A DNA stretch of 55,675 bases from Planctomycetota bacterium (GTDB lineage Bacteria > Planctomycetota > MHYJ01 > JACQXL01 > JACRIJ01), in NCBI GenBank assembly GCA_016220095.1, contig JACRIJ010000046.1, positions 1 to 55,675 of the forward strand. Direction: 5' to 3'. Position numbers and translations under genes: made by a program. A model generated the notes under the pieces. That model was not told where the DNA came from, made no database searches, and saw only the letters and a program-made list of their open reading frames with translations. Positions within the stretch are counted from its first letter, which is position 1, and every line of letters begins with the position of its first letter. Below, piece after piece: positions 16,346-26,561 of the stretch.

Positions 16346-18829
16346 GTGCATATGAAAAAATGTTTTCTCGCCGCATTATGGCTATTACTTACAGGTTTTC
16401 AAAACTTGTACGCACAGGACGCGCCGGGCATTTCGCAGGTTGACGATGAATTTTTCTCCCGGCTCGGACTCAACATGCAGAGACTCGCCGATGAAGCGCT
16501 GGCCGGCAGTACAACGCCCGGAAGGGTCGGAGGCATGCGGATTTCAGACAGCGTGAGCGGCGACGAATTAAAAACCTTTGCGGGCCACAGGGAACCCATA
16601 AGGGCCATGGCGCTGAGCCCTGACGGAAAGACCCTTGCAACCGGCTCAATGGACCGCACGTTGCGGCTTTGGGACGCCAAAAAGGATTCCGACCCAAAAG
16701 TACTTAACGAATTCAGGGAGCCGATAATTTCGCTGGCCTTCAGCCCTGACGGAAAATACATAGCCTCCGGCTCAGACGCGCGGCCTTTCGCGGTCCGCCT
16801 GTGGGACGCGAAAAAAGCCAAGACATCCAAGTCATTGCTCGCGCATACCGAACCCATAGTTTCGCTGGCGTTCAGTCCGGACAGCAAACTCCTTGCATCC
16901 GGCTCAAATGATCGCACGATACGAATCTGGGAAATAACCAAAGACAAAGACCCAAAGACTCTTACCGGCCATACCGGTAATGTTTTCTCGCTGGCATTCA
17001 GCCCGGACGGCAAAACGCTCATTTCCGGAAGCAGGGACAATTCAATCCGCGTATGGAACGTGGACAAGGGAACCGAACTGCAGAATCTCAGCGGCCACAG
17101 GGGGCCTGTTTTCGCGCTGGCGTTCACTCCGGACGAAAAATTTTTCATATCAGGAAGCGAGGACAGAACTGTCAAAATCTGGGACGCGGAAAAATTCACC
17201 GTTATTAAGAACATTACCGAACATAACGCCGTCATACAATCCGTGGCAATCAGCCCTGACGGCAGAATTTTCGCCTCTGCGGCCGGCGACAGAACTGTAA
17301 AAATATGGAATTTTAAAACCGGCAAGGAACTGAAAACCATACAGGCGCACCGCGACAGGCTTACTTCATCCGCATTCAGCCCGGACGGCATGATGCTTTA
17401 TACGGGCAGTATTGACACGACAGCGAAGGTATGGGATGTTGAATTCTGCAAAGAAGTGCGGACCGCGTCAGGCGATTTATTCCGCGCGTCATCCGTATGC
17501 GTAAACCGCAGTCAAACGCTCGTCGCGGCCGGTCTTAATGATAACTCCATTAAAATCTGGAATGCCGCTGACAGTTCGGAATTTCAAACCTTCACGGGCC
17601 CGGGCAGTAAGACGTATCTTTTAGCCTTCGGCCCGGACGATGAAACGCTCGCGTCCGTATCCAACGACGATTCCCTGAAAATCTGGGACCTGAAATCCGG
17701 AAAACCGTTGAAAACCCTTACGGAAAATTCGGAAAAACTAAATTCCATGGCTTTCAGCCCTAATGGAAAAATTCTCGCCTGCGCCGGCGCGGGCAAAACG
17801 ATAAAGCTGTGGGATGCGGATAAAGGCAAATCATTAAAACCGCTTTCAGGCCATGGCGATGAAGTGTACTCCGTGAGTTTCAGCACCGACGGAAAAATAC
17901 TCGCCTCATGCAGTAAAGACAAAACCATGAAATTATGGGATGTTGAAACCGGCTCTCTGCTTATGACCGCGCCTGTTGAAAAAGAACCGCTCGTCTGCGC
18001 CTGGTTTCATCCAAACAATCCCTTGCTTTTATTCGGGCGCGATAACAGCGGCAATACGCTTGCATTTATTTCCATGACGGACAAGACCGTTGACTTTTCG
18101 GAAGGCAAACCCCAGGGGCCGCCTTTCCCGGCGGCAACAGCGGAAATGCTCACTGCCGACACGATAAATTCCGGCAGTACGGTAACGGTCAAGCTGACGG
18201 TGGACAACACAAAAGGCAAAGGCGATTTATTCCGTTATTGCGCAATTACGGAATGTCCGGAAGAGCCGTCTTTTGATAAACAGTTGCTTGTCTTCGGAAA
18301 AATAGAGGCCGGAAAAACAGATGACCGCTATATCAGTTTTCGCACGGAATATAAATGGCCCAACAGGGTTATCCGTATAAAATTCAAATCCTCGGAAATG
18401 AATAATAATTTCGCGTCCGACACCGAGGTTACGGTAAACATAACGGCATCGATGCAAAGGCCGGATTTTACCGTCGGATACGATATATTTGACGGCCAGG
18501 AGGGCAGGGGAGTGGGCAATTCCGACAAAACCCTGCAAAAAGGAGAAGGCCCTGAATTTACCATAAGCGTTAAAAATACCGGCGCCGGCGAGGCCGGAAA
18601 GGTAACTGTGGAAATTCTTGATTTCCCGGCCATAGATTCGCTGGAATTTTTCGGGGAGAAAAAAACAGAATTCGCGGGCCTTCTGAAAGACGAACAAATA
18701 TCCGTTTCCTTTTCATTTATGATAAAGCAATCTTACCCCGACAGCCGCCTGAGATTCCGCGTGAAGATTAAAGAAACAAAATGCGATGTGGAAAAAATAG
18801 TTCCAATGGAATTTCCCGTAGGCGGATAA
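16346..18829 (+). CDS. Secreted WD40-repeat protein
   Basis: The product has 827 residues. A weak GAAAGG (16330-16335) favours GTG 16346, while ATG 16352 is the alternative; both keep the same signal peptide (KKCFLAALWLLLTGF, cleaved near YAQ). About 11 clear WD40 repeats plus one decayed repeat fill about 70-585, each with an AFSPDGK-like strand and a final [KR][LIV]W[DN]. The last 240 residues carry two beta-sandwich modules like those that mediate cell-surface adhesion (CARDB-like; NSGSTVTVKLTVDN and FTISVKNTGAGEAG). It should be an exported protein-interaction scaffold. Secreted WD40 proteins are characteristic of Planctomycetota and some cyanobacteria. Confidence 0.88.
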   Translation: MHMKKCFLAALWLLLTGFQNLYAQDAPGISQVDDEFFSRLGLNMQRLADEALAGSTTPGRVGGMRISDSVSGDELKTFAGHREPIRAMALSPDGKTLATGSMDRTLRLWDAKKDSDPKVLNEFREPIISLAFSPDGKYIASGSDARPFAVRLWDAKKAKTSKSLLAHTEPIVSLAFSPDSKLLASGSNDRTIRIWEITKDKDPKTLTGHTGNVFSLAFSPDGKTLISGSRDNSIRVWNVDKGTELQNLSGHRGPVFALAFTPDEKFFISGSEDRTVKIWDAEKFTVIKNITEHNAVIQSVAISPDGRIFASAAGDRTVKIWNFKTGKELKTIQAHRDRLTSSAFSPDGMMLYTGSIDTTAKVWDVEFCKEVRTASGDLFRASSVCVNRSQTLVAAGLNDNSIKIWNAADSSEFQTFTGPGSKTYLLAFGPDDETLASVSNDDSLKIWDLKSGKPLKTLTENSEKLNSMAFSPNGKILACAGAGKTIKLWDADKGKSLKPLSGHGDEVYSVSFSTDGKILASCSKDKTMKLWDVETGSLLMTAPVEKEPLVCAWFHPNNPLLLFGRDNSGNTLAFISMTDKTVDFSEGKPQGPPFPAATAEMLTADTINSGSTVTVKLTVDNTKGKGDLFRYCAITECPEEPSFDKQLLVFGKIEAGKTDDRYISFRTEYKWPNRVIRIKFKSSEMNNNFASDTEVTVNITASMQRPDFTVGYDIFDGQEGRGVGNSDKTLQKGEGPEFTISVKNTGAGEAGKVTVEILDFPAIDSLEFFGEKKTEFAGLLKDEQISVSFSFMIKQSYPDSRLRFRVKIKETKCDVEKIVPMEFPVGG

Positions 18830-18840
18830 TGAAAATTTAA

Positions 18841-18904
18841 CAATCCGCTTTACATCCATAATCTTACAATCTGTAATTCTGCAATCTTGTAATCTTTAAA
18901 TCTA
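18841..18904 (+). repeat. AATC array leading into a promoter
   Basis: ATC recurs about every 8 nt (18861, 18869, 18884, 18892, 18900) in text such as AATCTTGTAATCTTT. The last unit runs directly into the TTGACA -35 box at 18905. Confidence 0.65.
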
Positions 18905-18932
18905 TTGACATATTCCCCGGAAATCATATAAT
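18905..18932 (+). promoter_or_regulatory. Near-consensus promoter with leaderless geometry
   Basis: TTGACA (18905-18910), a 16-nt spacer and TATAAT (18927-18932). Only 10 nt separate the -10 box from the ATG at 18943 and there is no ribosome site, so the mRNA should start at or within about 4 nt of the start codon. Confidence 0.75.
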
Positions 18933-18942
18933 TTCCCTTATT

Positions 18943-20286
18943 ATGAACAGACTTAACAGGTTAATCATTCTTCTTGTTTTCGGGCCGGCGATGATTTGTG
19001 CCGGAATAGCCTGCAACAGGCAGGTGGTGCCGGCGTCGCAGATAAATGTAAGATTCGGCAGTTACCCGTCATCCGAGGAGATATCAACATATATCATTCA
19101 GCTGGAAAAATTGCATCCCGATTACGCGGACATCTATGAAATAGGCGCGTCCTGGGAAAAAAGGCCGATTCTTGCGATGCGCATTACGGATGAAAAATCC
19201 GGAGACCCAGAAAAAAAGCCCGCGATGTACATGGACGCGGGGCACCACGGCAACGAAAAGATATCCGTACAATCGGCATTGTTTTTTGTAACCTACATCC
19301 TGGACAATTCCGAGAGAGACCCGCTTGTGGCGCATCTCCTGAAAACAAGGACGCTTTACGTGATTCCGCTCGTCAATCCCGACGGCAATAACGCGGGCGA
19401 AAGGACAAACAAGAACCCGAACATACCCGTTGACCTTAACAGGAATTACGAATACGGCTGGCAGGCGGGTTTTGACAAAGACCGCGCCATGTTGTACGGC
19501 GGAACTGATCCGTTCTCCGAGCCCGAAACGCGCGCGGTAAGAAAATTCGTCCTTGAACATAAAAACATCAATATCGCCCTTACACTGCATTCGGGCATTG
19601 ACCGCCTGCATACGCCGGGGTTTACCATCCAGGAAAATTTTCCCCAGGACCAGCAGGAATATGACATTATTTCCGGTGAAGCGGCGATACTCGCGGGCAG
19701 AAACGGATTCTATTCGCCGGCGCTTTCGCCTTTAGGCATAGCCAAAGGCGGCGGCGGAGCGGGCACTACAATGGCGTGGCTCCACGCAAACAGCATTTAT
19801 GCATGGACTGTTGAGGTGTACGGAGACGGCAAATATCCGTGGGAAACCGTTGATAAGTATAATCCGCCGGAAAAGCACATTGAAGACCTCTGCAACAGAT
19901 GGCTCAAACCGTTCCTCTATTACTGGTCAACCCTTCCCAACCTGGGATTATACGGGGTTAAGGTCAAAAACGACACCCTGTATATTACCGTAGGAAACGA
20001 CGGCAAATTCCCGATGGACGCTCTCGTGCAGGTATGGAAAAAAGGCCAGAAGGTTTATTATTTATCGGTGGACAATCTGCGTGAAAATTCGCGGGAAATA
20101 ATGATACCCCTGCCGCCGGAAGAACTGACCGGGGATTTCATGATTTCACTGAGCGGCAATACTACGACGGGCCCGCAGAATGATATTTTCAAGCTATCCC
20201 TGTCATTATCGGGAACGACGTGGTCAATATCAACCGCGGAAGGCACGTTTGAAAGCAAATTGCCTCTGATGAATTTCTTTAAATAA
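18943..20286 (+). CDS. M14-family zinc carboxypeptidase, probable lipoprotein
   Basis: The product has 447 residues. The N-terminus is a signal segment ending in AGIAC, a possible lipobox with Cys24. The zinc site is His102-x-x-Glu105 (GHHGNE) plus His216 (TLHSG); substrate-binding Arg167/Asn168 lie in DLNRNYE, and the catalytic Glu291 lies in WTVEVYGDG. All key M14 residues are therefore present. A C-terminal beta-domain (about 335-447) resembles the transthyretin-like appendage of such enzymes. It probably trims C-terminal residues from peptides or cell-wall peptides outside the cytoplasm. It is convergent with the TPR/ASPIC gene and has its own promoter with leaderless geometry. Confidence 0.88.
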   Translation: MNRLNRLIILLVFGPAMICAGIACNRQVVPASQINVRFGSYPSSEEISTYIIQLEKLHPDYADIYEIGASWEKRPILAMRITDEKSGDPEKKPAMYMDAGHHGNEKISVQSALFFVTYILDNSERDPLVAHLLKTRTLYVIPLVNPDGNNAGERTNKNPNIPVDLNRNYEYGWQAGFDKDRAMLYGGTDPFSEPETRAVRKFVLEHKNINIALTLHSGIDRLHTPGFTIQENFPQDQQEYDIISGEAAILAGRNGFYSPALSPLGIAKGGGGAGTTMAWLHANSIYAWTVEVYGDGKYPWETVDKYNPPEKHIEDLCNRWLKPFLYYWSTLPNLGLYGVKVKNDTLYITVGNDGKFPMDALVQVWKKGQKVYYLSVDNLRENSREIMIPLPPEELTGDFMISLSGNTTTGPQNDIFKLSLSLSGTTWSISTAEGTFESKLPLMNFFK

Positions 20287-20298
20287 ATTTTAGCCTTC

Positions 20299-20319
20299 GG
20301 ACAGGATAATACTCTGTCC
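20299..20319. terminator. Weak bidirectional hairpin between convergent genes
   Basis: GGACAG (20299-20304) pairs with CTGTCC (20314-20319) over a 9-nt loop in the 52-nt gap between two convergent genes. The stem is short and lacks a clean T tract. Confidence 0.4.
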
Positions 20320-20338
20320 CTGCAAGAATTCTTATTGC

Positions 20339-23044
20339 CTATTGCTTCATCTCAACAACATCAACTATCCTGTCCGATTCCGTCAATAATTCCTGCTTTG
20401 CGCCGCACGGCCAGATGATTTCCACTGTTACATTGCCTCTGTAATCGCCCAGGCCGAAATGCGCGGCCATTGAATCCTGGTTTGTGGTACCGTTCCCGCC
20501 TTCCACCTGGCGCAGGTATTTATTATCCCCGGCAATAACCGTTATCTCGGCGCCTATAGCCGCGCTGTTGCAATGCGCGCCCCTCAGCCTCACCTCCAGC
20601 CAATGCCTGCCGGCAGGGCACTCATTCCTGAATAAATACATCTGACCCCAGCCCGCAACCGCAAGGTCCATGTCGCCGTCATTATCGTAATCCGCCCAGG
20701 CGCATCCCCAGCCGTTCAACACCCGCACGCCGGCAAGCCACGTTATATCGGCAAATGTTTTATCCCCGTTATTTTTGTAAAAAAAGGAAGGCACTTTTTC
20801 ATATACGCTTGTAATGTACAAATCCTGCCATCCGTCATTGTCGTAGTCGCAGAACGCCGGATTGCTGTGGGTCTCTTCGTACCTGATGCCGGATTCCTTG
20901 CGCAATTCCTTAAAAACATATTCCGGCGCGCCCTGGTTTTCCAGGAGGTAACTCATATTGGAGAATTCTATATACCGAGGATGGGCGAGATTGGCCTCAA
21001 ACAAATCCCAATCGCCGTCGTTGTCATAATCAGCCCAATCGGAACCTATCGTATGTCCAAAGTAACCTTTTTCCTCCCTGCCTTCCACGCCGGTTTGTTT
21101 GGCAAGATTCGTAAAAGTCCCGTCGCCGTTGTTTTTCCAGAGGAAATCGGGGTCAAGGCGGTAATTGGAGACCATTATGTCAATCAGGCCGTCCTGATTA
21201 TAATCCGCCCATGCAACGCCCCTTCCGCACATATTTTCCGGAATGAACATTTTGGCCTCTTCAGCGGCATTTTTGAAAAACGCGCCGTTGATATTATGCC
21301 AGAGCATATCGGGAGTGCCGTTTGAAAGTTCGGCTCCGGGTTTTTCATAATTTGCAACGTACAGGTCAACGAAGCCATCCCGGTCGTAATCGCCCCAGGC
21401 CGCGCCTTCGGAAGGGTAATCGTCGCTGAGATTCCCGTATTCCGCAGTTACATTCGCAAAAGTCCCGTCGCCGTTATTGCGCCATAATGCGTCCGGGGTG
21501 CCTGACGAAAAGAAATCCAGCCAGCCGTCATTATTAAAATCCGCCCAGACGCCGCCGGCATATCCGCCGGAGATTTTCGCGGCATCGGTAACGTTGGTAA
21601 AAGCGCCATCGCCGTTATTTTTCCACAGGCAACAGCCATTGACTAACATATCCTGAAAACCGTCATTATCATAATCGCCCCATGCAATCCTGCTTGCCCA
21701 CGTGCGCGCGTAGGGATTGGTTGGCGGGACGAGTTTGGCCTGCAGGGTTACATCTGTAAAATTTACTATGCCCGACCAGGAAGCCAGGGTATTTCGCAGG
21801 GAATCGGCATCATCCGCACAGCCGACCGCCTGCATGCCGGCGCGCAGAAATGCGTCTTTAGCCTTGTTTATAGTGCCTCTGCAAATCAGGGATTTTCCGA
21901 AATATTCAAAAGCCCTGTTCATATCACCGCGCAATTCGCAACATCTGCCGAAGTAATAATTGGTTGTCTCACAGAAATCATTTTTGGAAAGAGATTGGAG
22001 TAGGTATTTTTCCGCGTCTTTTAACATGCCTTTTTTCATATATGCATAGCCGATCTGCTGAAGGACTTCATAGGCCCTTACCTGGTCCCTGTACATATCC
22101 TCATAATACCAGACAGGCTGGGGCTGTTTTTCTTTTTCTTCCAGGATAGCCAATGCCTTATTGAGCCACGCAAGGGATTGGTCATAATCCACGTCAAACT
22201 CAACATAAACCCAGGCGGACTTGGCCATAGCCATGACATTATCAGGTTCGGAAGTTGTCCATAACTCGCAGTATTTTCTTAATTCAGGAATATTTTTCGT
22301 GGAAGGGTCGCCCAGGCCTGAAAGATAACTCAATATAATACGGAAGCAGACGTCCCTCTGGGAACAGGGCGGGAAGTTTTGCACGTATTCTTTGGCGGGT
22401 TCAAGCCGTTCTTTGCCTTTACGCGCGAGGATGCTTTCAAAGCATGTCTGGCATATCCAGTTCATGATATCGGATTTGCTGTTGCGGTAATTTTTTACGT
22501 ATTCAACGGCTGTTTCATTGAATTTATCTTTAATATTCAGGCAGTCTTCGGAATAGACCGACAGGGCGGTAAAGTAAACAATTTCCGGCAGGACGGTTTC
22601 ATTGGCCGAACTTTTTACCTGAGCGAACAATTCTTCAAATTCCTTTTGTATAGCCTGTCTGGCGGGGTTTTCCGTATCGGCATTTCCACGGGCCCTGCGC
22701 AGGGATATCTGCCATATGGAAAGGTATGATTCATAATCCTGCGGATACATGAGCAGGGTTTTTTTGTATTCGGCGACAGCGCTATCAAACTCATTGCGGC
22801 GTTCATAACACTCGGCGATGCCGTACTGGGCGTCGCGTGACTGCGGGTTAAGTTCCAGGGCCTTGCGGAAGAGTTCCTCAGCGCCGGCGTAATTACGCTG
22901 TTCCTCAAGGGCCTTAGCCTGTTTAATGGTATCGGCGGCAGGGGATTTCGGGTCTTCCATGGGGACGACCTGCGCGAACGCGGCGGAGGCCATCGCGAAA
23001 ACCGCGGCAAAAACCGTTAGAACCAATTTTTTATTGTAAAACAT
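20339..23044 (-). CDS. Secreted TPR / FG-GAP repeat / ASPIC (UnbV) protein
   Basis: The product has 901 residues. The start at 23044 is chosen because AAAGGA lies 8 nt upstream and it gives a clean signal peptide (KKLVLTVFAAVFAMASAAFA). Residues about 25-400 are TPR-like helical repeats. Then come seven FG-GAP/VCBS-type strands, each with a calcium-binding D-x-D-x-D-G core (DYDNDGFQD, DFNNDGWLD, DYDRDGFVD, DYNQDGLID, DYDNDGDWD, DYDNDGWQD, DYDNDGDMD). The C-terminal 90 residues are an ASPIC/UnbV module (GAEITVIAG, HFGLGDY, VEIIWPCG). This is an exported, calcium-dependent beta-propeller on a TPR stalk, probably for protein or polysaccharide contact. Confidence 0.88.
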   Translation of the reverse strand: MFYNKKLVLTVFAAVFAMASAAFAQVVPMEDPKSPAADTIKQAKALEEQRNYAGAEELFRKALELNPQSRDAQYGIAECYERRNEFDSAVAEYKKTLLMYPQDYESYLSIWQISLRRARGNADTENPARQAIQKEFEELFAQVKSSANETVLPEIVYFTALSVYSEDCLNIKDKFNETAVEYVKNYRNSKSDIMNWICQTCFESILARKGKERLEPAKEYVQNFPPCSQRDVCFRIILSYLSGLGDPSTKNIPELRKYCELWTTSEPDNVMAMAKSAWVYVEFDVDYDQSLAWLNKALAILEEKEKQPQPVWYYEDMYRDQVRAYEVLQQIGYAYMKKGMLKDAEKYLLQSLSKNDFCETTNYYFGRCCELRGDMNRAFEYFGKSLICRGTINKAKDAFLRAGMQAVGCADDADSLRNTLASWSGIVNFTDVTLQAKLVPPTNPYARTWASRIAWGDYDNDGFQDMLVNGCCLWKNNGDGAFTNVTDAAKISGGYAGGVWADFNNDGWLDFFSSGTPDALWRNNGDGTFANVTAEYGNLSDDYPSEGAAWGDYDRDGFVDLYVANYEKPGAELSNGTPDMLWHNINGAFFKNAAEEAKMFIPENMCGRGVAWADYNQDGLIDIMVSNYRLDPDFLWKNNGDGTFTNLAKQTGVEGREEKGYFGHTIGSDWADYDNDGDWDLFEANLAHPRYIEFSNMSYLLENQGAPEYVFKELRKESGIRYEETHSNPAFCDYDNDGWQDLYITSVYEKVPSFFYKNNGDKTFADITWLAGVRVLNGWGCAWADYDNDGDMDLAVAGWGQMYLFRNECPAGRHWLEVRLRGAHCNSAAIGAEITVIAGDNKYLRQVEGGNGTTNQDSMAAHFGLGDYRGNVTVEIIWPCGAKQELLTESDRIVDVVEMKQ

Positions 23045-23097
23045 AATAGATGTCCTTTCATTAATCCTATCTTTAGTTACTGGATGGAATTTGCAGG

Positions 23098-26000
23098 TTA
23101 AAACAAAATGCACCGATTTTCCATATCCTGATATATTCTATCTATTTGTTTTTGAATTTCAATTGTTTTCGCAAGCGCCGTAATGACCCCGCAGTATTGT
23201 TTTATGTCCTCCAATGACAGGGACCTGTCTTTTCTTTCCTTCAACCATTTATCACAGACATGATAACCGCCGATTTGGTATTGCCATATATCCGGGCTTA
23301 TGTTTTCAAAATATTGCTCCTTATTTATTAAAATTTTACCTTTCTCATAAGCGACTTTTACAACTCTGTTATCTCCTTTGCCCTGGAATTTAGCAAGCGT
23401 CTTACCGGAGTTTTCGGATACCTGCAAATGCAAATCAACCAGTTTACCGCCCAAATCGGCCATTTTATAGAACAAACCGGGATCCTGAACAAAGGGAATT
23501 CTTGGAAAATCCATTTTCAGGAATTCGGCATATCTTGTGCGATAAATATTGGAATACAAAATAGCGTATATATAATTGAATATTTGTTCAGGCAATAGTT
23601 TTGAAGAATACTCTTTTTCCAATTGAGCCGCAATGTGTTTTGAAATGTTCGGTTGTTTTGCGGCGTATTCCGTTTGTGAATCAAAAAGAAGCATTAGGTT
23701 TCGAAAAGAGCGTTTTTTGGAAGTCGCTCTTTTCGCATAAAGATAAAGAGGGAATAAATAAGCTATCCCTTTATTACTAAGAGTTACACGGCTTTCTATA
23801 ATACTGGACGTTACAAAAGAATGGTTAAATACACCTTCTGCTACCTGTCTTACTGAAACCAATCCTAAATTCGGTTTTATCATGTGCTGCATTACGTCTT
23901 TCCTGGTCCGCTCTGTTACAGAATCATGATAGAAAATCCACCTCATGTCAAACGGCCTATATAAAATCCGCGTCAGGGAATCCTCCCATTTCTTATCCAT
24001 CCTCACTTTTTCACGCGCTGTTTCAAGTTTCCAGTTATACTTATCCTTCAAATTAAATGTCTGCCTCATAGTTTCATCAGTCACAGTTTGATTACAAAAC
24101 ATCCTTATACGCTGTTTAAGGGCTTCTTTGTCAAAATCTATCGCAAAATTATCTCTTGACGTAACTATGCCTACGCTGTTAACCGGAAATATCTCGGTTA
24201 TTTTCGGATACAGTTCGTAATTTCCAAGCAGTTTTTCATCTCTCGGAATGAACAGGTATTGCTCTTTTTTCGGTGAAAGTTTCTGCCACTTTGTTGTCTT
24301 TATGTTATTTTTTGAAAGATACGCATATTTATCCTCACGCCTGCCCCAGATTTCGGCATAATGGACGTCGCAATCCTTTTTAACGCCTTTTTGTTTTATA
24401 AAAACTGCAATTGCTGTTCCCTGCTGTATATCAAATACATTCTCATCAGGAGAACCGTCCGGCGCTGTTTCTTTTTTGCGCAGATTACCGTGCAGATTCA
24501 CGATGTAAATATCATTGAAACTTTTCATCAATGATTGCCGCATGCCTCTAAAGGTTGGATTGTCCAGATAACCGTGGTTTGTAATAAATCCCAGCACGCC
24601 TTCGCCTGCCTGGTCTATTTTCCATTGGGCAAACCGCATGAACTTGACGTAATCATCCTGTAGCCATTTGGGATTTCTCTCGTTAAGCGGCTTGCCATCA
24701 ATGATTTTATAATTTTCTATCAACGCTCCTATCCATGTTTTCAGTTTCTTCGTGCGCGGCTTCTTGTATTTTACAAGCGCTTTTCTCTTGTTCTTGCCTT
24801 TACCGACCCATTTTTCTTCCTGTGTAATCTGAATTGTATATTCACTGCAGTTTGCGGACATCCCCGAATAAGGTGGATTGCCAAGAATTGCCAGAATAGG
24901 TTTTTCTTTTTTTATCTCTCCTGCCAGATGCGACTCCACGGACAGCGAAGTCATGCCAGGCAAAACAGTTTGCGCAAGTTCATTCATATCCAGCGTATTT
25001 GTCAGGTAAAGCTTAAATCTTTCATCTTTACGCAGTTTATGCCCGAGTTCTTCAAGTAGGAACGATATCTTTAAATGACCTACAGCGTAAGGCGCCATCA
25101 TAATCTCAAATGCGTAAAAATCTTTTAATATGTGCTCGCTTATAAAATCCGGCTTACCGCCTTCACCGTATTTGGAAACAAATTCTTCCACCGCTGTTTT
25201 TGCGGCCTCAGCCGGAAAAGTAAGCGTGCCTGCGGCCGGGTCCAATACGGTAACGGATTTATTCGCAAGCCCGTCAGCACGCTGAAACTGTTCTTTCAAA
25301 ACATGATGCAACGACTCTACAATATATGAAACCACCGGTTCCGGCGTATAATACACGCCTCTCTTTTCCCTAAGTTGGGAATCGTATTCGGACAAAAACG
25401 TTTCGTAGAAATGAACAACGGGGTCTTTGCCCTTGCCTTCATGAAAGTATTGGTGCAGTATGCTTTTCACATCCGCCATTGCCAGAACTTCCGAGATATC
25501 GTCAATTACCCACTCCATTTGCGGCGGCAATTCTTCAAGTGAAATAAACCTGAAAATGTCTCTTAGAATACCTATGGTATGCGGAATATTGTCATAGGCG
25601 AGTTTCCTGTTGAACCCGTTTTCAGAGCGCGTACGAGCTGCAAAAAGGCCGTAAGCAACGGTTTGGGAATATAAATCCGCGAATTCTTCCTTAGACAGTC
25701 CGGTTATAAGATATTTATTAAAAGCCTCGTAGAAACCCGTAAGAAACTTTTTACCGCTGTCTTCCTCTTCAATTAATTCCCGTGTTACGACTTCGTCTTT
25801 CAGGAACCGCGTTCTTTTCGCAAGTTCTAAGGCAAGTGATTTAGGGGTTGAACTCTTTGGCAGAGAAAATGAAAAAAACTTGTCAAGCAGGGCCGTAAAT
25901 TCATGTTCTTTTTCAACAGGCGGTATAGTCTTAAGTTTACGGACAATAAAAGTCCTGCCAATCAGAACTTTATCAATCAAATTTCCATCCCGGTAAAGAC

Positions 26001-26328
26001 GGAATTCAAAGAAATTTGTCAATATCATGTTGGGGAACGTCTGCAGGTAGCGTTTCAGCTGGGGCGTATTTTCATTTTTGTCAAGATTTTCACAATCCGG
26101 CGCCTTGGCTTCAATGTATCCGGTTATATGCGCTTTGCCGTCCCAGATTCTGAAATCAGGATTGCCGGCCTCGGTTTTTTTAGGAAGAGACGTTATATGA
26201 ATGCCTTTCTTGCCGGAAGATTCCGCGTATGACCGCAGTAATTCCGCAAGAACCGGATAATAGCTTTCTTCTCTTGCATCACCCCTGACGGCTGTTTCAG
26301 ATATTTTCTGTAAATATGTTTTCAGCAT
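23098..26328 (-). CDS. Type IIG restriction-modification enzyme
   Basis: The product has 1076 residues, one polypeptide for both activities. The N-terminal nuclease is PD-(D/E)xK type: PDFR at 57-60 and E73-A-K75 in YIEAKAP. The central N6-adenine methyltransferase has the SAM motif DPAAGT (363-368) and the catalytic NPPY (484-487). The C-terminal third should hold the target-recognition domain. There is no helicase block, so it is not a type I or type ISP enzyme. No separate specificity or methylase gene is adjacent. The 5' side carries a promoter-like TTGACA and an A-type box, and the downstream TPR gene begins 53 nt after the stop. Its codon use is not visibly foreign, but solitary systems of this kind are typically acquired by transfer. 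Confidence 0.88.
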   Translation of the reverse strand: MLKTYLQKISETAVRGDAREESYYPVLAELLRSYAESSGKKGIHITSLPKKTEAGNPDFRIWDGKAHITGYIEAKAPDCENLDKNENTPQLKRYLQTFPNMILTNFFEFRLYRDGNLIDKVLIGRTFIVRKLKTIPPVEKEHEFTALLDKFFSFSLPKSSTPKSLALELAKRTRFLKDEVVTRELIEEEDSGKKFLTGFYEAFNKYLITGLSKEEFADLYSQTVAYGLFAARTRSENGFNRKLAYDNIPHTIGILRDIFRFISLEELPPQMEWVIDDISEVLAMADVKSILHQYFHEGKGKDPVVHFYETFLSEYDSQLREKRGVYYTPEPVVSYIVESLHHVLKEQFQRADGLANKSVTVLDPAAGTLTFPAEAAKTAVEEFVSKYGEGGKPDFISEHILKDFYAFEIMMAPYAVGHLKISFLLEELGHKLRKDERFKLYLTNTLDMNELAQTVLPGMTSLSVESHLAGEIKKEKPILAILGNPPYSGMSANCSEYTIQITQEEKWVGKGKNKRKALVKYKKPRTKKLKTWIGALIENYKIIDGKPLNERNPKWLQDDYVKFMRFAQWKIDQAGEGVLGFITNHGYLDNPTFRGMRQSLMKSFNDIYIVNLHGNLRKKETAPDGSPDENVFDIQQGTAIAVFIKQKGVKKDCDVHYAEIWGRREDKYAYLSKNNIKTTKWQKLSPKKEQYLFIPRDEKLLGNYELYPKITEIFPVNSVGIVTSRDNFAIDFDKEALKQRIRMFCNQTVTDETMRQTFNLKDKYNWKLETAREKVRMDKKWEDSLTRILYRPFDMRWIFYHDSVTERTRKDVMQHMIKPNLGLVSVRQVAEGVFNHSFVTSSIIESRVTLSNKGIAYLFPLYLYAKRATSKKRSFRNLMLLFDSQTEYAAKQPNISKHIAAQLEKEYSSKLLPEQIFNYIYAILYSNIYRTRYAEFLKMDFPRIPFVQDPGLFYKMADLGGKLVDLHLQVSENSGKTLAKFQGKGDNRVVKVAYEKGKILINKEQYFENISPDIWQYQIGGYHVCDKWLKERKDRSLSLEDIKQYCGVITALAKTIEIQKQIDRIYQDMENRCILF

Positions 26329-26349
26329 AACTTGTCTTTAATGGTGAAA

Positions 26350-26370
26350 AATGCCACGAATAAGACTACG
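26350..26370 (-). repeat. A-type box before the type IIG gene
   Basis: On the minus strand this reads CGTAGTCTTATTCGTGGCAT and runs into TTTTC. The GTGGC box lies 24 nt before the start codon at 26328, in the same sense as the gene. Confidence 0.6.
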
Positions 26371-26373
26371 CTA

Positions 26374-26402
26374 TTTTTAACAAGTTTTAACGCAAATGTC
26401 AA
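26374..26402 (-). promoter_or_regulatory. Putative promoter of the type IIG gene
   Basis: On the minus strand TTGACA (26402-26397) is followed 17 nt later by TAAAAA (26379-26374), a good -35 and a fair -10. The A-type box lies downstream, inside the expected leader. Confidence 0.5.
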
Positions 26403-26472
26403 CGTAAATCATTTCGTCCCGCATCTCAGATCGCAAATCCCATATCCAGGATCGCAGGCAAATAATTTTTTC

Positions 26473-26501
26473 TTGCCTCTTGCCGCATTTATTGCTATAA
26501 T
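26473..26501 (+). promoter_or_regulatory. Promoter of aspartate kinase
   Basis: TTGCCT (26473-26478), a 17-nt spacer and TATAAT (26496-26501), giving a leader of about 55 nt to the ATG at 26562. An ATCCCAxATCCAGGATCGCAG-like array (about 26415-26459) lies just upstream. Confidence 0.65.
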
Positions 26502-26561
26502 CCCAATCCTTTTCCATGGATAATAAAATTATGGTATTTGATTTTTAAGAGGTTTTGATTT

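Noticed and set aside
23098..26328. Type I or type ISP restriction enzyme
   Set aside because: No helicase motifs and no separate specificity subunit; nuclease and methyltransferase lie in one chain of type IIG layout.
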